A stretch of DNA of 64,000 nucleotides from Linnemannia elongata (GCA_036320915.1 JAXBDG010000009.1:682001-746000), one strand, 5' to 3'; positions 1 to 12,821 are shown, counted from the first letter of the stretch. Notes: a model not told the origin generated them from the sequence alone. Numbers and translations: made by a program.

Positions 1-485
1 AAGAAACCTAGCGCTTCTGTTCACTCTAGAAAGAATAAACAGTGCCTTCTCTTTCGCCTTGCATGGAGACTTTCTCAAATGGAAATAAAAAACAAGAAGC
101 TTCATGGTGTAGGTTTTTTTTTCTGTAAGATTTTACCCATAGCATTGGGCGCTATTGGTGGCGCCTCTGAAATTACGGGGCTCAAATCTCTGGAGGGCGA
201 AGATAAGGTACAAGACAGAAGACGCGTCGATCATCGGAGGATCCCCATATTGGCTGACCGGCCCGTCATCTACACAAACACTGACACATGTGCTGAACTA
301 CACAGTACAAAGAATTGGTCTGTGTATCGGGTTTGTCTTCCTCTCTTATTCGAACCCAATGTGTTAAACCATTCCAACCCGAAAGTTGGCGTTTCACTCC
401 AGTTTGTTGGCAGGTCACCATGCCCGGTCATACCATCAATTAGCCCTTCTTTTCACTTCCCCACACATAAACAAAAACTAATGAT

Positions 486-495
486 CCCCCCCCCC

Positions 496-522
<27 letters not shown>
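486..522. repeat. C10 followed by A27 homopolymers
   Basis: A run of ten C (486-495) is followed directly by 27 A (496-522). No duplicated flank or retroelement is visible beside it. Confidence 0.95.
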
Positions 523-528
<6 letters not shown>

Positions 529-724
529 AACAAGCCTTATCAGCCCGGTTTTGTTTTTGTAGACTCCGGTCCGTGGTCCTCCTGACCAACGCCCCTCATT
601 TCGACTCTGACTGACCCTGAAAAAAAGGGCTTGTTGGTTTAGAGTTTTGTTCAGGGTTAAAGGAGAGAGGGGAAGGGCACTATCGTCTCACTGACCACCG
701 ATAAATGAAACAGGAATGTCGACA

Positions 725-739
725 TTTTTTTTTTTTTTT
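725..739. repeat. T15 homopolymer
   Basis: Fifteen consecutive T in noncoding sequence. Confidence 0.9.
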
Positions 740-1983
740 ATTTTATCTATGGCGCTTAGGAGTCTAAGGAGGGAAAGTTTAAAAAATGAAAACGTGATCT
801 CCCTGGTGCGTTGGATGGAACCAAACGCGTTTAGCGTAAAGTGTCTTCTATCGATGCATAACATAACATAAGCATTGCTTTTGATCGATCAAAGGAAAAA
901 AAAATTCAAGGAGACAGAGATAAAGGGAGATCCAAAGAGTGTAAACCTGTCCAATGACGAAGGATGTCTGATCGATGTTCCATTTTTTCCACGCTAGTGA
1001 AAGGTCCCAGACTCAGACGGCGGTAGATAGGAGATAGAGATAGGCGCCCAGGAGATTGGCAAGTAAAAAATATGTAGATAGTGATTTAGTCTTTGGTCTC
1101 CACAAGCTGTGCGGAGGACCCTTCTTTTCATTCTCCTACCTTCTCTTCTCTCTCTGTCTCAATGTCGCTATCAACAAAATAGCACATCACTCTCCAACAC
1201 ACGGGCTATCTCTCTTTCCTTTGCTCTCTTCCTCCTCATCATCCTTCTCACTCTTCTCAATACCATTTCCGTCCACTGCGTACACAATGATCAATGATTG
1301 AATGAGACTGATAAAGTGTGAAACGAACTGATAAAGTGATCTCAATCTCTTATTTGTGAGACCACAGAACAGGCCAAAAAAAAAAATAAAAAAAAATAAA
1401 AAGGTTTCTTCGTTGAGCGATAAGACGATCGCACTTTTTTTCACTTTGCACAGTCGCGATAGGAGATGGGGATGCAGCCGATACTTTTCTTATGTCCTTA
1501 CTTTAATGTTCTCGCTCACCGGCTCCCTCGCCTTCTTTATTCTGACAAGGAAGAGGAGGAGGTATTTGTTATTTACGTTGTCCTAAAACAGTTACCATGC
1601 CTTCGCTTACCTTGGCATGGTTCTGCCTAACCGTTGGACGATCGTAGTTATCAGCAAACCAGAGAAGGTATGTCAGAAAAAATATCTGAGAGCACCAAAA
1701 GACAAGAAAAATCTTGAATCGATGAACGCGTTCTTCCTTCTTTTTTTTTTTTCTTATCGATGGAGAGCAACAGCGAATGGTGATCACGATGAGAGAAGTA
1801 TAATGGCGGGGAACAAACAGGAGCGATGAAGGAGGAGCGAAGAGGACCATTCAACTCCATTGACGGATCCGAAAAAAATGTCAGTTCTGAGCCTACGGGC
1901 TACGCCCGACCTGTGGGCGGACGGGATGGATGAGCTTAGAAGAATGGAATGGGGAAAGAGTTTCGTTTATAGAGGTTCAAGTC

Positions 1984-2004
1984 TTTTTTTTTTTTTTTTT
2001 TTTT
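1984..2004. repeat. T21 homopolymer
   Basis: Twenty-one consecutive T. It follows a short tRNA B-box-like string (about 1974-1983), but no tRNA can be folded around it. Confidence 0.95.
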
Positions 2005-5000
2005 GTCGTAGCTAGCCTTATTTTATTTTTTTTTGACTTTGCTCTTGGTTTGCCCATCATTGAACCCTTTGTGTTCAGCTCTCGTCTTCACATCCTTTAT
2101 TTGTTTGTGTTTCCCACTTTTTTCTTCTCTTTTCAATTGTTTCTCATATCAAAGACATGTAGCAAAACCTGATTTTGTTGAGGACACACTGCTCCTTTCT
2201 CGGTTGGATCGGTGTGCCTGAATTGAAGGTGAGTCGGTCCGTGGAAATAAAAAACGACAATCAACAATCAGTAACATGGCTCTATTGCCTGATATCGCCT
2301 TTCCGAGTTTGTTTGTGGTGGAGCATCATTCTGCTACCATTTTTACCTTTCCTTCACTCGCGATCGAAATTTTATAAAGCCATCTGCTTTCCTCTATATC
2401 GTCTGTTTAGTGTCTTTGATCATGTTGTATTGACCCATCCATCCGTCCATTGTAGATGAGCAAGGGTGAAGAAAGAAGGAAAGAAAGAACTATGAGTATG
2501 AAAATAGGGTGATGACCTTCTGGTCAACCAAAAAAAACCGTGAGTCAACAGTAATGCTGATGACAAGGTCAACAGGAATGACAAAGTCAGCTACGACCTT
2601 CTGTTAAACGAGTTCTCGACGTTCCTTTCTTTCTACGATCGTGCAGAATGCATCTTTTGGAGTGCTTTCTACCTAGCCTAGAGTGTTTTTGCGCCACACT
2701 TCTTTTTTTTCATCACCCATCACGTCAAGCAACCCCATTGAAATGGGAGACGCTAGATTATCAACGCAAAAGAGACGAATCTGAGAACGAGAAAGGAATG
2801 GGATGAATGAATGTGAGGGTGAGATGAGAAATGAGCACAAAGAAAAAAAATGGACTCGAATGGAAAAAGTATCGAATGCAAGGGAAAACAGAGTCCTTTG
2901 GAGAACACAAAATTGAAGGGAAGAGAAGATGTTATCAACAAACAGAGCCCTTTTCCATCCGCTCCTTTGCCTCTCGTCACTTTCTCTGACCATATCCATC
3001 TATCCATCCCATCTTACTTTGATCGAGTTCAAGTAGCCTAACTCTGTTCTACTTCTCCTTCAGACGATATCCCACTCGTGCCATTGTAATGTTCTGGTGT
3101 TGTTATGATTCCGAGAGAGAAATAATGAGTTGGTTAATTGCGTTGGGGTTCTTGCAGCACCTTTTTGGTGAGCAAAAGCAAACAGAACAACAAACACTAA
3201 TTCTAAAGGACAGACAAAGAAAGAGAATTAGTGCAAAGGCCGCACGCGCAGAGTGTCCACAATAACAGAGAGAAAAAAGCACACGTTGTTAATACGGACG
3301 AGTTAAATCACGGCTCTCATTCTCACAAGTGCATTACATACAAATGTGAGGGAGGACATGCCAAAGTTTCGAGATGGGCACTGAGAGAGTGGGATGTAAA
3401 GAAGGAGAAGAAATGGCGACAGAAGGGACAAAGGCGACAGGTTCGTTGGTTGGATGAGGCAGAGAGAGAAAAGAAAAATGCAAGGCGGACCGTTCACTTA
3501 TGTTGTACCATGGTTGTGCAACCCTCTCAAAAGAAAGAAGAAAGATGAGAAGGGAGGAGAGAGAAAGAGAGTCAGACTGAGAGGGTAAGAGAGCAATGTT
3601 CGGCAAGGCACATTTGCATTCCTTCTTCTGCCCCCCAACCTTCTATCCCCAAGGTCCCTGCCTGAACGATAAATGAGAGAAGTACACGGAAAAGTGAGAT
3701 GAACGAAGCAGAAGAGAGAAAACTCATGAGTGAGCCCTGCACTAAAAGCAACCGTCCACAGAAAACAACAAGGTAATTTAGTTTGTTGAGTTACGCCCAA
3801 GTTCGAACAACCTCGCATTTGGCCATTTTCCAACCTCATCTTTTCTCTTTTTTAACGGATGATGCGTTTATTGGTGTCTTTCTCTGTGGTCTCTGAACTA
3901 ACTCTTCTCATCAAACATGTACACCTTTTCTCGTATCCAACGCAGTGCATGGTCCAACCTTGTTCTTTTTTTTTTTTCTTTTCTTTGTCGAGTCATCTGT
4001 TGCGGTCCCATTTGGTTGCTGCTGCTGCCTTCGGCAATTCAACAAACACCTATCGAGCCCGCTACACTTTCGTTGTCCCTCCCTACTATGTGACATGGTT
4101 GTTTATTCAAGTCAGGCCACCATCAGTCAGATCTAGCATCCTATCATCTCTTTCTTCTCAGTTTTGTTTACTCATTATTCATTGTTTACAGCGCATTTGC
4201 AATTCCATTCTCCCCCGGGCCTCCTGGATGCATTGAGATTCGGCGACGAGGGCGGCGGCGTGGGCGTTCGCGCATAGAGTTTTCAAAACCTTAGTAAACA
4301 GGGACGAATCAACCATGTGTTTGTTTGATTGCCGTGAGTGTGGAGGGCGGTGGGTTGTGGGAAAGTGAAGAGGAAGGATGGAGGGGGTACACCAAACAGC
4401 CCTTTCTTCGAACAAGTCCTTCCGTCAAACATAGTCAGCTTTCTCCGGGCTGCTTTTGCCAGTCGCTTTTTCTCATGTTACGCGTCTCACTCTCGAAGTC
4501 GTAGTCCACGGATTACGCCAAGGATCAAACTGCCAGCTGCCCAAACAACCAAGTAGCTAAACATACAAACGCACCCCTTTTTATTTACGTACTTTCCTTC
4601 CTTTACCCCAACTATTTCGTCTCCAACCAAAAGGGGTGAGTAAGCCCCTCTTCCTCTCCCCCTCGTTGGCTTACGTGTTTCTGGGCATTCTGTTGGCGTT
4701 TGTTGATGATGTTTTAGTTTTCTCACGAGGCGATATAGCCAAAGGAGAGGAAGGAAAGGAAAAGGGGTCGATTAAGGGTGCTAGCGCGGTACATCGTCAG
4801 GAATGTCCACTGACAACTCAACATATGGACACTCACCTAACTCACGATGCCATCCAAGTCATCTACAGAAGGACCGGTCAGTCAGTCGGTTAACCTTTGA
4901 GTTATGTCCACCTATTTCCCACCCTTTGTTCTGTCTTTCAATCTTCTTTGAACCCTGAACAAACGAAACAAATCAACCACAAAACAGACTCGTGTTTCTC

Positions 5001-6343
5001 CCTTGTTTTTAAGACCTGCGCCTTGATCCCTCCTCTTTTCTCTCCCTTCAATCACTCCAGCTCCGACAGAAAAAAACACGCGTGGGATAGTTGAGTTTGA
5101 GAGGCGAAACCCGTGGTCGGAAAAATGAGGGGGTTCAAAACAACAAGAGTCAACAGGAACATCAACAAAGACTCACCAACTCCCTTTGGGCAGTAGGCGA
5201 GATGAAGGGAGGAGGAGGATGGCAGCATTAACAGTGCCGAGGAAGCTCCATTCAGAGAACATATGGATAGACAAGGACAGGACAAGAAAGGCAATTGTAG
5301 GTTAGGCGACGGAAGGCGGAAGGCGGAAGGGTAGAAAGGATGGGCTGTGAAATGGGACCATGTCGTACTATTTTCTTTTCGTTCGATTTCTCTTTCTTTA
5401 TTCAAGTTTCACGCCCATCGACTCCTTCACAATTTTTGTACCATTGTTGAAATGAGTGATTTCCCATGGAAACTAGCATCAAGAAGAAACCATCGTCATC
5501 ATCCCACACAGTCTACTTCAAACCTTCTTCCCTCCATCTCCACCCTCTCCCCCACGTTCATGACTCGCCCTAAAACTGAATTGCAATTCAAGTTTGGGTA
5601 ACCTGAAAAGCGAAGGTTTTCGCGCTAGAGTGTTGCTTTTTCACAAAAACTTTGAAACTCTATGAACTCGCCCTCCTCTATCCCACAATTGAGACTCGTT
5701 GGCTCACCTCTTATTTTTTATTTTTCTCTTGGGCTTAGAGCTAAGAACGACATGGCGTGTGAGTGTGCTTGTTGAGAAGGTTGTAAGGCGATCTATTACA
5801 GTTTTGCTTTTCTTCTCAAAGGCCCAGCGAAAAATTGGAAGGAAACCATAATTACTGTCAAAGCGTGCGACTTTTTTTTTCAGTTCAGTTCGTTGTTAGC
5901 TGTTGCTGCTATCGTTCGCAACTGATGAGGGCTGTGGATGGTTGTTGTTACTTTCTTTGACTCTACATCTGTCTATCCATCAGACAAAGTCCCTAGCCTA
6001 TGGTCTTGGCGATGTCGTTCCTTTGTTTAGACATATACACAAAAAAACTGTGCATATCACAAACCAAAAAAAAAGGGCAATTACACTAACAACGATCGTG
6101 TATCTGTGGGGAAAGCAAGTGTGCGGGTGGGTTAGATGAGCAACTGCAATTGCAAGAGCAAACAGAGAAATAAGGGAGGAAGATGGGGTGATGACATGAC
6201 TAAATGACCGCTCTTAGTTGCTACTCCACTAACATGGAATGGACGGTAACGGTACTCCACTTCTCTGCTGCAACCTCTCCACGTTTTGGATATGTTGTTG
6301 TTGTTGATGTTGAAAACGCCCACGCCCAAAAAAAGATTGACAA

Positions 6344-6346
<3 letters not shown>

Positions 6347-6376
<30 letters not shown>
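6347..6376. repeat. (CT)15 microsatellite
   Basis: Thirty bases of perfect CT dinucleotide repeat in the desert. No start codon of a recognisable gene lies nearby, unlike the CT tracts upstream of three genes in this window. Confidence 0.95.
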
Positions 6377-6379
<3 letters not shown>

Positions 6380-6899
6380 TCCTTTCCTTCCCTTGTCCTT
6401 TCTTTTGTCTGTCTCGCACTGGTTTTCCGTCTGGCCGTCCTGTCCCCTGTGGGTCTTTTGTTATGGTGTTTCGACTCCCAATCGCTAATTAATCACAATT
6501 CACAAATGAGCTATGAGCTATCTCCCTCCATTTCCTCCATTCCGTCTATCCCTCCGTTTGTCCGTCATCCATCCGTAACCTGCCACCAAACCCACCCACC
6601 AAAAAAATAAAATAAAAATGAGGTGCCTTTACCCACCCTGCAGCTCTGTATTGTATCCCCCCCCCTACCCCTATTACTGTAACCCCATAAAAAAACGGCA
6701 AAAAGCCATTAACGCTATTTTTTTATTTTTTTGATCGAAGAAGCCCTTTTTGTGGGGCGCGAACAAAAAGTCGTAAAAAAATCCACAAGGTTGTGGACTG
6801 AGCACACGTTTTTCAAGGGGACACTGCCTCTTTATTTTATTTTTTTGTGGGATCCTTGGTTATTGTTGTTGTCAACAAGAGACATATTTTTTATCAATC

Positions 6900-7036
6900 A
6901 GTGATCATTCAGTTACTCAATCCGTCTTTGGGGACATTGATCAGGGAACAACTCTATCAGTCTGGGTCCATTCATCGCTGAAAAGCTCTATCGGTCTCGA
7001 GTCAGTGATCAGTGAATAACTCAATCGGTCTTGATT
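6900..7036. repeat. Degenerate ~34-bp tandem repeat, four copies
   Basis: Four successive units start near 6901, 6937, 6971 and 7004. Each contains GATCA or a variant, then a string like GAATAACTC, then (A/T)ATC(A/C/G)GTCT. The second to fourth copies are the clearest; the first is more diverged. No gene is attached. It could be a decayed minisatellite or a cluster of protein-binding sites. Confidence 0.65.
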
Positions 7037-7845
7037 AAACCATGGCATCTATTACTTCATTTCATTCACACCAAAGCGAATGTAAGTGAGTAAGCTTTCG
7101 TGCACAACCTCATTTCCTTGTCGACTACACTAAAGGCTACGAATGAAAAAAAAGTACTCACTAACAGTATGATACCCATTAGTCCTAACCGCGTTTTTTT
7201 TTGTTCGATGTCGTCTAGAACCTAAGTGAGGCGCCTCCAGATGCCGGTTTAATACACTAATACTGAACGCCTCCCCTGTTTGTCTGACTCTCCTCCGCTG
7301 CCCTCCGCTGCCTCCTTTCCGTACTAAAACGCGCGCTTTTTTTATTTATTTCCGCGCGGCTGACGCCCTGAACAAGTGCAAGTCTCGTCATAATAAACTG
7401 CCCACCAAAAATAGAGGCAAAACGCAGAAAAAGTATGGATGGACGGGATAAAAAAAAAAAAAAAAAAAACGGGCCAACGGTCCTGCACATCACGTCTTTC
7501 TTCCCCCTCCCTCCTTCTTTCTTTTGCTCCTCCTGTTCTCTTGAAAAGCAGTTTGTTCGTTGTGCATGGTGCATAGCCAAGAAACAATTGGATAATCAGT
7601 GGCACAAACAATACACACACACATGCTGCCAAAGGGAGGAAAAAAGAAAATGAGAGAGGGAGAGAAGGAAGAAAAGATGACTGAAAAGCCTCATCCGATG
7701 GGCTTTGATGCAGTGAGAAACAGAGAGAAAACGGAAAGAGGGAGAGAGGAAAGGGATAGGGAGAGAGAGATCAAAGAACGTTGCATTGTTGTGTCTTTTT
7801 CTTATTATGCGCATGCATCGGATGGATGGATCCGATAGAACGAAC

Positions 7846-7846
<1 letters not shown>

Positions 7847-7877
<31 letters not shown>
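7847..7877. repeat. A31 homopolymer
   Basis: Thirty-one consecutive A in noncoding sequence. Confidence 0.95.
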
Positions 7878-7879
<2 letters not shown>

Positions 7880-9039
7880 AAAAGACGCCAAGATCAAAAA
7901 ACCACGCAAGCAGGCACAACGAACGATAGGATCATGCTTCGCAAAGAAAGAGGGAGGGACAAGGAGAGTACTACTGCGATTTTTACTGGTACTGGTACTG
8001 TGCAGGAAGAACTTTCCTTGTGCCCCTGCTTTTTGCATGTCGAGAACTAGAGCGACTGATGCTCCAAGTTTTACATGTATCCTTCCCCACAGTAGTAGTA
8101 CCACAAACTACCAACGAAAAGGTGGCGTGGCGCAAAAAAAAAAAGGGGTAGAGAGAGCGAGGAATAGTACATGAAGGGCATAGACACAGAGAGATAGTTT
8201 GGTAGGTTAAGGCTCAGATGTGGGTATAGGTATGAGTGAATGAATGGGTATACTTTGTCCACTCTGCTCCTCCCCAAAAAATTGTTGATCTTGAACGACT
8301 GTGTGCACCAAGAGTAGGTGTAGATCGATTCCATTGCGACAGATATCGACAGAGTCAAGCTTGAAATGAAGTAGAGGAGGGCAGAGAGGGTGCACGTCTT
8401 TTGACATTCTTATGGACGAGCTGCACCGTGGGAGGTTGAACATAATATGACAAAAGTAGAATTAGAGTGCAGAGAAAGTGATGAGGTCTGGTCCCCCCGC
8501 GGGAAACGAGACGGATACAAATAATATTGGATATTGAAGGAACAGGGCAATGGATGGCCTGGTCTGAGCATTTTGGTTCCCAGCTGTGGGAGTTTTTTCT
8601 TCTTCAAAGTTTTGGGTTTTTTATTTTGGCAATTGTGGAGGAAAAGGTGTGTGTATGCTGAAGGACAAGACTACACAACTGGCACCACTATTGATGATGA
8701 ATGAATGCAATTAGAAGTGAAAGGGAGAGAGAGTGCGAGTGAAGTTTTATGTTATGGTACAAGTGTGTATGTGTGTGAATGATATGCAACTAATAAAAGA
8801 GAAAGAGAAAAAAAAACTAGCAATACAAAGAGAAATGGCGCCATGGAAGGAAGCAACAGGAGCAGAGCTATGTACAGAATATGATGGATAAGAATAGAGG
8901 CGATGAAGGGTGGGAAAAAAGGAAAAAAGGTCCAGGTCCAGCAGGGTCGGGTTCACAAAAAAGAAATAGGAAAGGGCTGCTTGAGCAAAAGCCCTTTTGG
9001 GTCATTCCTTGGGATGAGAAGCCCGGAGGACGGACGGAC

Positions 9040-9056
9040 TTTTTTTTTTTTTTTTT
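9040..9056. repeat. T17 homopolymer
   Basis: Seventeen consecutive T, 54 bp beyond the zinc-finger stop codon. On the coding strand this is an A run in the probable 3' untranslated region. Confidence 0.9.
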
Positions 9057-9109
9057 GTGGGGTTGAAAGTCCACTTTGGGTGAGAAAAAAAAGAAAACAA
9101 ATAAACAAA

Positions 9110-10345
9110 TTAGAAAGAAGGAAGGAGGGATGAGATGGGGGGCAGCTTGAATTCTGATCCATTGTTGCTGTTGCTGCTGCTGCCGTGGTTGCTGTTGTGG
9201 CCGTGGTTGCTATTGCCAGAAATCGAGGGCAAGGGCAGAGGGATGCGTTCGTGGCTACCCTGGGCGTGGTGGCTGTACCCGTAGGGACCGGCCGAGGAGG
9301 TCGAGGGGTACTGGTGGCCAGGCTGGCGATGGGGGTGGTAGCTGCTCTCCATCATCGACGAAGGGTATCCAGAGTTGTGTGCCTTGAACTGCGGGTAGGG
9401 TGCAACCGAGTAGCGAGTCGCGCTTGCACTGCCATAGCGGGGTGACATGGGAGGCGAGTAGGGAGGAGTGTGGAGCGTCTCACTCGTGGGATGTCCCTTG
9501 CTAGAAATGGGACCGAGGTACTCTTGGGCATATTGCTGGCTCTGGTTGTACTGGTGGTATTGCTGTTGCTGAACGTGATGCTGCTGCTGCTGGTGATCCA
9601 TGTCGACGGTAGGAGCAGTGGTGGGGTGGATGGGGGTCATCCTTGCCCACGAGGGGTACTCCTGTGGCTCGTCCGACTCTGACATTGAGGGCGACATTGG
9701 ATAGGGCGACATTGAAGAGCGGACAGTCGACGCGGGCGAATGCGACACGCTGTTGCTGTTGCTGCTGCTGCAGCTGGTGCTTGTGCTGGCGGCCTTGTCG
9801 TTAATGTCTTGGCCCACCTCGGCTGAAGACTTGCGGCTGCGGGAGCGGGCGAAATGAGTTCGGGAGTGCTCGCGAAGGGCATCGGACCGAGTGAAGCCCA
9901 GACCGCAGTTGTCGACGGGGCAGACAAACAGCTTTTCAGAGGTATGGGAGCGAATGTGGCGGGCCAAATGACCGGATCGGGTGAAGGACTTGAAGCAGTT
10001 GGGGACAGGGCAGATATGCTTGCGAGCCCATTCGGCGGATTCTTGGGCCTGAAGGTAGTCCTGGTAGGTAGCATAGTGATGAGGGGAGGTCGAAAGGAGA
10101 TCGGCATTGCCGTTCTTGCATGCCGAGGTGTGGGCCTTCATGTGGCGGGTAAGTTCGTCTGAGCGCGAGAAGCGCTTGTCGCAGTTGGGGAAGTCGCAAG
10201 GGTGGGGCTTCTCGCCGGTGTGGGTGCGAATGTGACGGGTTTGGTGCTCGAGGCGGAAGAAGGATTTGTCACACAGGTGGCACTCGTAAGGACGCGATGC
10301 CTGCATATCCTGATCGGATTCTGAAGATGAGGTGAAGGCCTTCAT
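9110..10345 (-). CDS. C2H2 zinc-finger transcription factor, CreA/Mig1-like first finger pair
   Basis: An intronless gene for a 411-residue probable nuclear DNA-binding protein. Four C2H2 fingers are visible: finger 1 at 22-42 (C22, C25, H38, H42), finger 2 at 50-72, finger 3 at 112-134 and finger 4 at 142-164. Fingers 1 and 2, with recognition stretches FRLEHQTRH and [10 protein letters not shown] and the TGEKPH linker, match the CreA/Mig1 carbon-catabolite repressor type. A ~39-residue linker separates them from a second, non-identical pair (SGHLARH and SDALREH). A basic stretch (FARSRSRK), Ser-rich and Gln/His-rich low-complexity regions and a terminal LPPISSLL motif follow. CreA and Mig1 themselves have only two fingers, so orthology is unsure and the target and sign of regulation are unknown. 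The start is the first ATG below a TATA box. The frame stays open upstream to 10900, but only as leader-like Ser/Pro/Phe translation. Confidence 0.92.
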   Translation of the reverse strand: MKAFTSSSESDQDMQASRPYECHLCDKSFFRLEHQTRHIRTHTGEKPHPCDFPNCDKRFSRSDELTRHMKAHTSACKNGNADLLSTSPHHYATYQDYLQAQESAEWARKHICPVPNCFKSFTRSGHLARHIRSHTSEKLFVCPVDNCGLGFTRSDALREHSRTHFARSRSRKSSAEVGQDINDKAASTSTSCSSSNSNSVSHSPASTVRSSMSPYPMSPSMSESDEPQEYPSWARMTPIHPTTAPTVDMDHQQQQHHVQQQQYHQYNQSQQYAQEYLGPISSKGHPTSETLHTPPYSPPMSPRYGSASATRYSVAPYPQFKAHNSGYPSSMMESSYHPHRQPGHQYPSTSSAGPYGYSHHAQGSHERIPLPLPSISGNSNHGHNSNHGSSSNSNNGSEFKLPPISSLLPSF

Positions 10346-10411
10346 TATTATTATCAATATTATTAGGAAAGGGTTATGAGTAAGGGTGGAGAAGGGTAGG
10401 AGTGAGTGAGT

Positions 10412-10438
10412 GAGAGAGAAAGAGAGAGAGAGAGAGAG
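10412..10438. repeat. GA tract (CT on the coding strand) in the zinc-finger 5' leader
   Basis: A nearly perfect GA repeat on the plus strand, read as CT on the coding strand and lying 67-93 nt upstream of the ATG. Pyrimidine-rich leaders near the transcription start are common in filamentous fungi. Confidence 0.85.
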
Positions 10439-10767
10439 GCGAAAAGAAAGGGGGAAAAGTGTCGTTTTATGTTGCGAGGATGGAAACAAAAAAAGGGTCT
10501 TTTGGGATTTTGAATTTATGTTTGGAAAAGGGGGTCGAGGTTGAAGGAAGGAAGGAAGAATAATCAGATGGATACTGTGTGTGTGCGTGGAGAGGGAGAG
10601 AAGGAAGGGTATGGAGATAGAAAACAGAAAGAAGTAAATGAAGGGAGGGAAGGAAGGGGTGGTTGGGTGTGGAGAACAAAGATTAACGAAGAAGAGGAAG
10701 AGAAGAAAGGAAGGAGTGGAGAATTGGAAGAAGAGAGGAAGGGAGTTAGGGGGGGAATAGCTTGACC

Positions 10768-10775
10768 TTTTATAT
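10768..10775 (-). promoter_or_regulatory. TATA box of the zinc-finger gene
   Basis: The minus strand reads ATATAAAA, 423-430 nt upstream of the ATG. On the minus strand there is no ATG between 10784 and the start codon at 10345, so transcription starting about 30 nt below this box would give a ~390-nt pyrimidine-rich leader whose first AUG is the assigned start. Promoter function is inferred. Confidence 0.55.
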
Positions 10776-12801
10776 GATCGAATCCATTCAAGAAACTGAA
10801 GAGAGGCTACTTTCGAACGAAGGGAAACAACAATCAAAGCCATGGGGATGAGAGTAGAGGAAGGAACTGTTACAGGTGTGGGTGGTGTTCCAAATGACAT
10901 TTATTAGCTGCTTTTATTACTATTCAATTCAATTGAGTTATTAAAGCTGTTTTCTTGCAAGGAGAAGGTGCACCTGAATGCCAAAAAGTGGTGTGATTGA
11001 CATCCATCGAGATAGGAGGGAAGTGTATGTGCGCAAACACAGTGGAATCGTATTTTTTTTTTTAGTTTACTTCAATATATATTATTCTCATGGGCAATGA
11101 CCTCTACTACGTGGAGGACAATAGCGATCGACTCAATTACAAACAATACAGACAGGGAGTTCATATGGACATTCAGAAGAAAAAAAATATATGGTATGTC
11201 AGTTAGCATCGCATCGCATCATTTGTCTGTTGCCTTTGTTTGTTCTCCTCTCTCACTCTCTCTTCTCCCACACGCATCACATACAAACTCACACTGTTCT
11301 CACACACTCCCCCACTTTTTTTTATTTTACTTTACTACTTAATTCAATTGACACTTTACTACGAGGCAAACGCGAGCATGCCATATGGTAACTCTATTCA
11401 GGAACAAGCTCTTCTTCCACAATCCTATTCCTTTACATGGCTTTGGCTCGACCCATCTAAAAGAAACCTGAAATTCAAGTTGTTCTCCCTATCTTTCCCC
11501 CTTCTCCACTTATTGTTTTACACGGCATTAGTACGCCCCTTTCTCCTCCCACAAACAGATGTCGTTATCGCTTCACCCACAAACCGTCTTATTCTTCTCG
11601 TCATCTTTTTTTGAGTTATTAGTGTTCAATTGAATACCAAAACCAACTCAATTGAATCTTACTTACACCTATTCCTTCCTTCCTTCCCTTCCCCATTCTC
11701 CCAGCAAACAACAAATCACAGCAACGTCCGTCCACGTTTTGTCCTTTGTGGTCCCTGAAGAGATCATGATTTTGTTGGCGTTCGCTTTGGTGGCAAGCAC
11801 ACAGGCATTCGCCAGTCAGTCAGTCAGCACATCATGTCACTTCTTCGTAACAACACACCTTAGACACTGTAAACGCTTCTTTTTCCTAGTTCACGTCTTT
11901 TCACGAGGCAAACAGGGGGGGGGAGGTATCATTCGTAGTTGACACATTCAGATCTACCCCTCTCCTCTCCCTGACATGAACGGGTAGAGATAGGAAAACT
12001 AAAGAGACGAAGGGCCATCAAGAATAGCAATTCATATATGTGGTCAATGGTGCAGTTTATGTATATGTGGCAAAGAGCGATATATGTGTGTCTGTGAACG
12101 AATCTGGGATATGTGTGTCAGAATGGTAATCATGGTTCCCGCTCCTTCCCTTTGGTGTCCCTGGCTTCTATCCCTATGGTAAACAGAATTGGTCACAAAA
12201 GAACAAGAGACAAAAACAACAACTCACCACCACACCCAAAAATAACACATTTTCTATTCAGAGACACGGGCACGGCAACACAAAAGAGGCCAAAGGGTGC
12301 TCAAAGGTCAAGGGCCAAGGGTGCACAATAGTGAATTACACGAGTGGTTAGGCGGGTGGGGGGAACAACATAAGAAAAGGGACAGGCAGATGCATGCCAC
12401 AGGAGAAGTTGGCCCGCGTCCTTTTTTTCTGCTTGAGCGGGAAGGATTTGACGTGACATAAATATCATTTTTCTTCTGGTAGCATGTGAAAAGGAAAGGG
12501 ATGGCAGGGGAAGGGAAGAAGAGGGAGGAGAGGGAAATGTGGAGACCGCACGAAAAGGACATGACAACCATAGTACCTTTTAATTGACGTATTGCCAAAT
12601 CATCCATCCCTTTATTCTCCAATTGAAAGGGACAAATGTCAACCTCTTTTTCCTTTCATTCAGCCATTCTTGCCATCATTAACACACTTCATGTAGGTTA
12701 ATTATTACAAACTACCTGCATCCTTTTTTCCCTCTTTATCAGAAGAATAAGAGACGAGAGAACGGTTAGAGGAGGAGACAAGGGTACAAAGAGAAATAAA
12801 T

Positions 12802-12821
12802 AAAAAAAAAAAAAAAAAAAA
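12802..12821. repeat. A20 homopolymer
   Basis: Twenty consecutive A in noncoding sequence. Confidence 0.9.

Larger units (their letters stand above)
1..9109. other. Gene desert, 3' flank of the zinc-finger gene
   Basis: I find no supportable gene here. Open frames are all under about 170 codons, overlap each other in several frames and translate to Ser/Phe/Leu- or Lys/Glu/Arg-rich low-complexity peptides, as expected from polypyrimidine and polypurine DNA. No splice-linked conserved protein, intact tRNA, 5S or snRNA motif was recognised. The stretch does hold long A or T runs, a (CT)15 tract, a degenerate ~34-bp tandem repeat and strand-asymmetric purine blocks (for example about 2750-2940, 3210-3600 and 7630-7780). 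No retrotransposon or transposase fragment is visible. It may contain regulatory DNA or noncoding transcripts of the neighbouring transcription-factor gene, which the sequence alone cannot show. Confidence 0.7.

Noticed and set aside
1595..1624. Hairpin ACCATGCC / GGCATGGT
   Set aside because: Only an 8-bp stem with a 12-nt loop and no associated gene or terminator context; expected by chance in a desert of this size.
1974..2004. tRNA B-box-like GGTTCAAGTC followed by a T21 terminator-like run
   Set aside because: No A box, anticodon arm or acceptor pairing can be built upstream.
6900..7036. Tandem repeat considered as a CRISPR array
   Set aside because: Units are contiguous and degenerate with no unique spacers, and the genome is eukaryotic.
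10346..10900. 185-codon N-terminal extension of the zinc-finger frame
   Set aside because: It translates a CT-rich leader into Ser/Pro/Phe/Leu strings, crosses the TATA box and has no ATG between the box and 10345.
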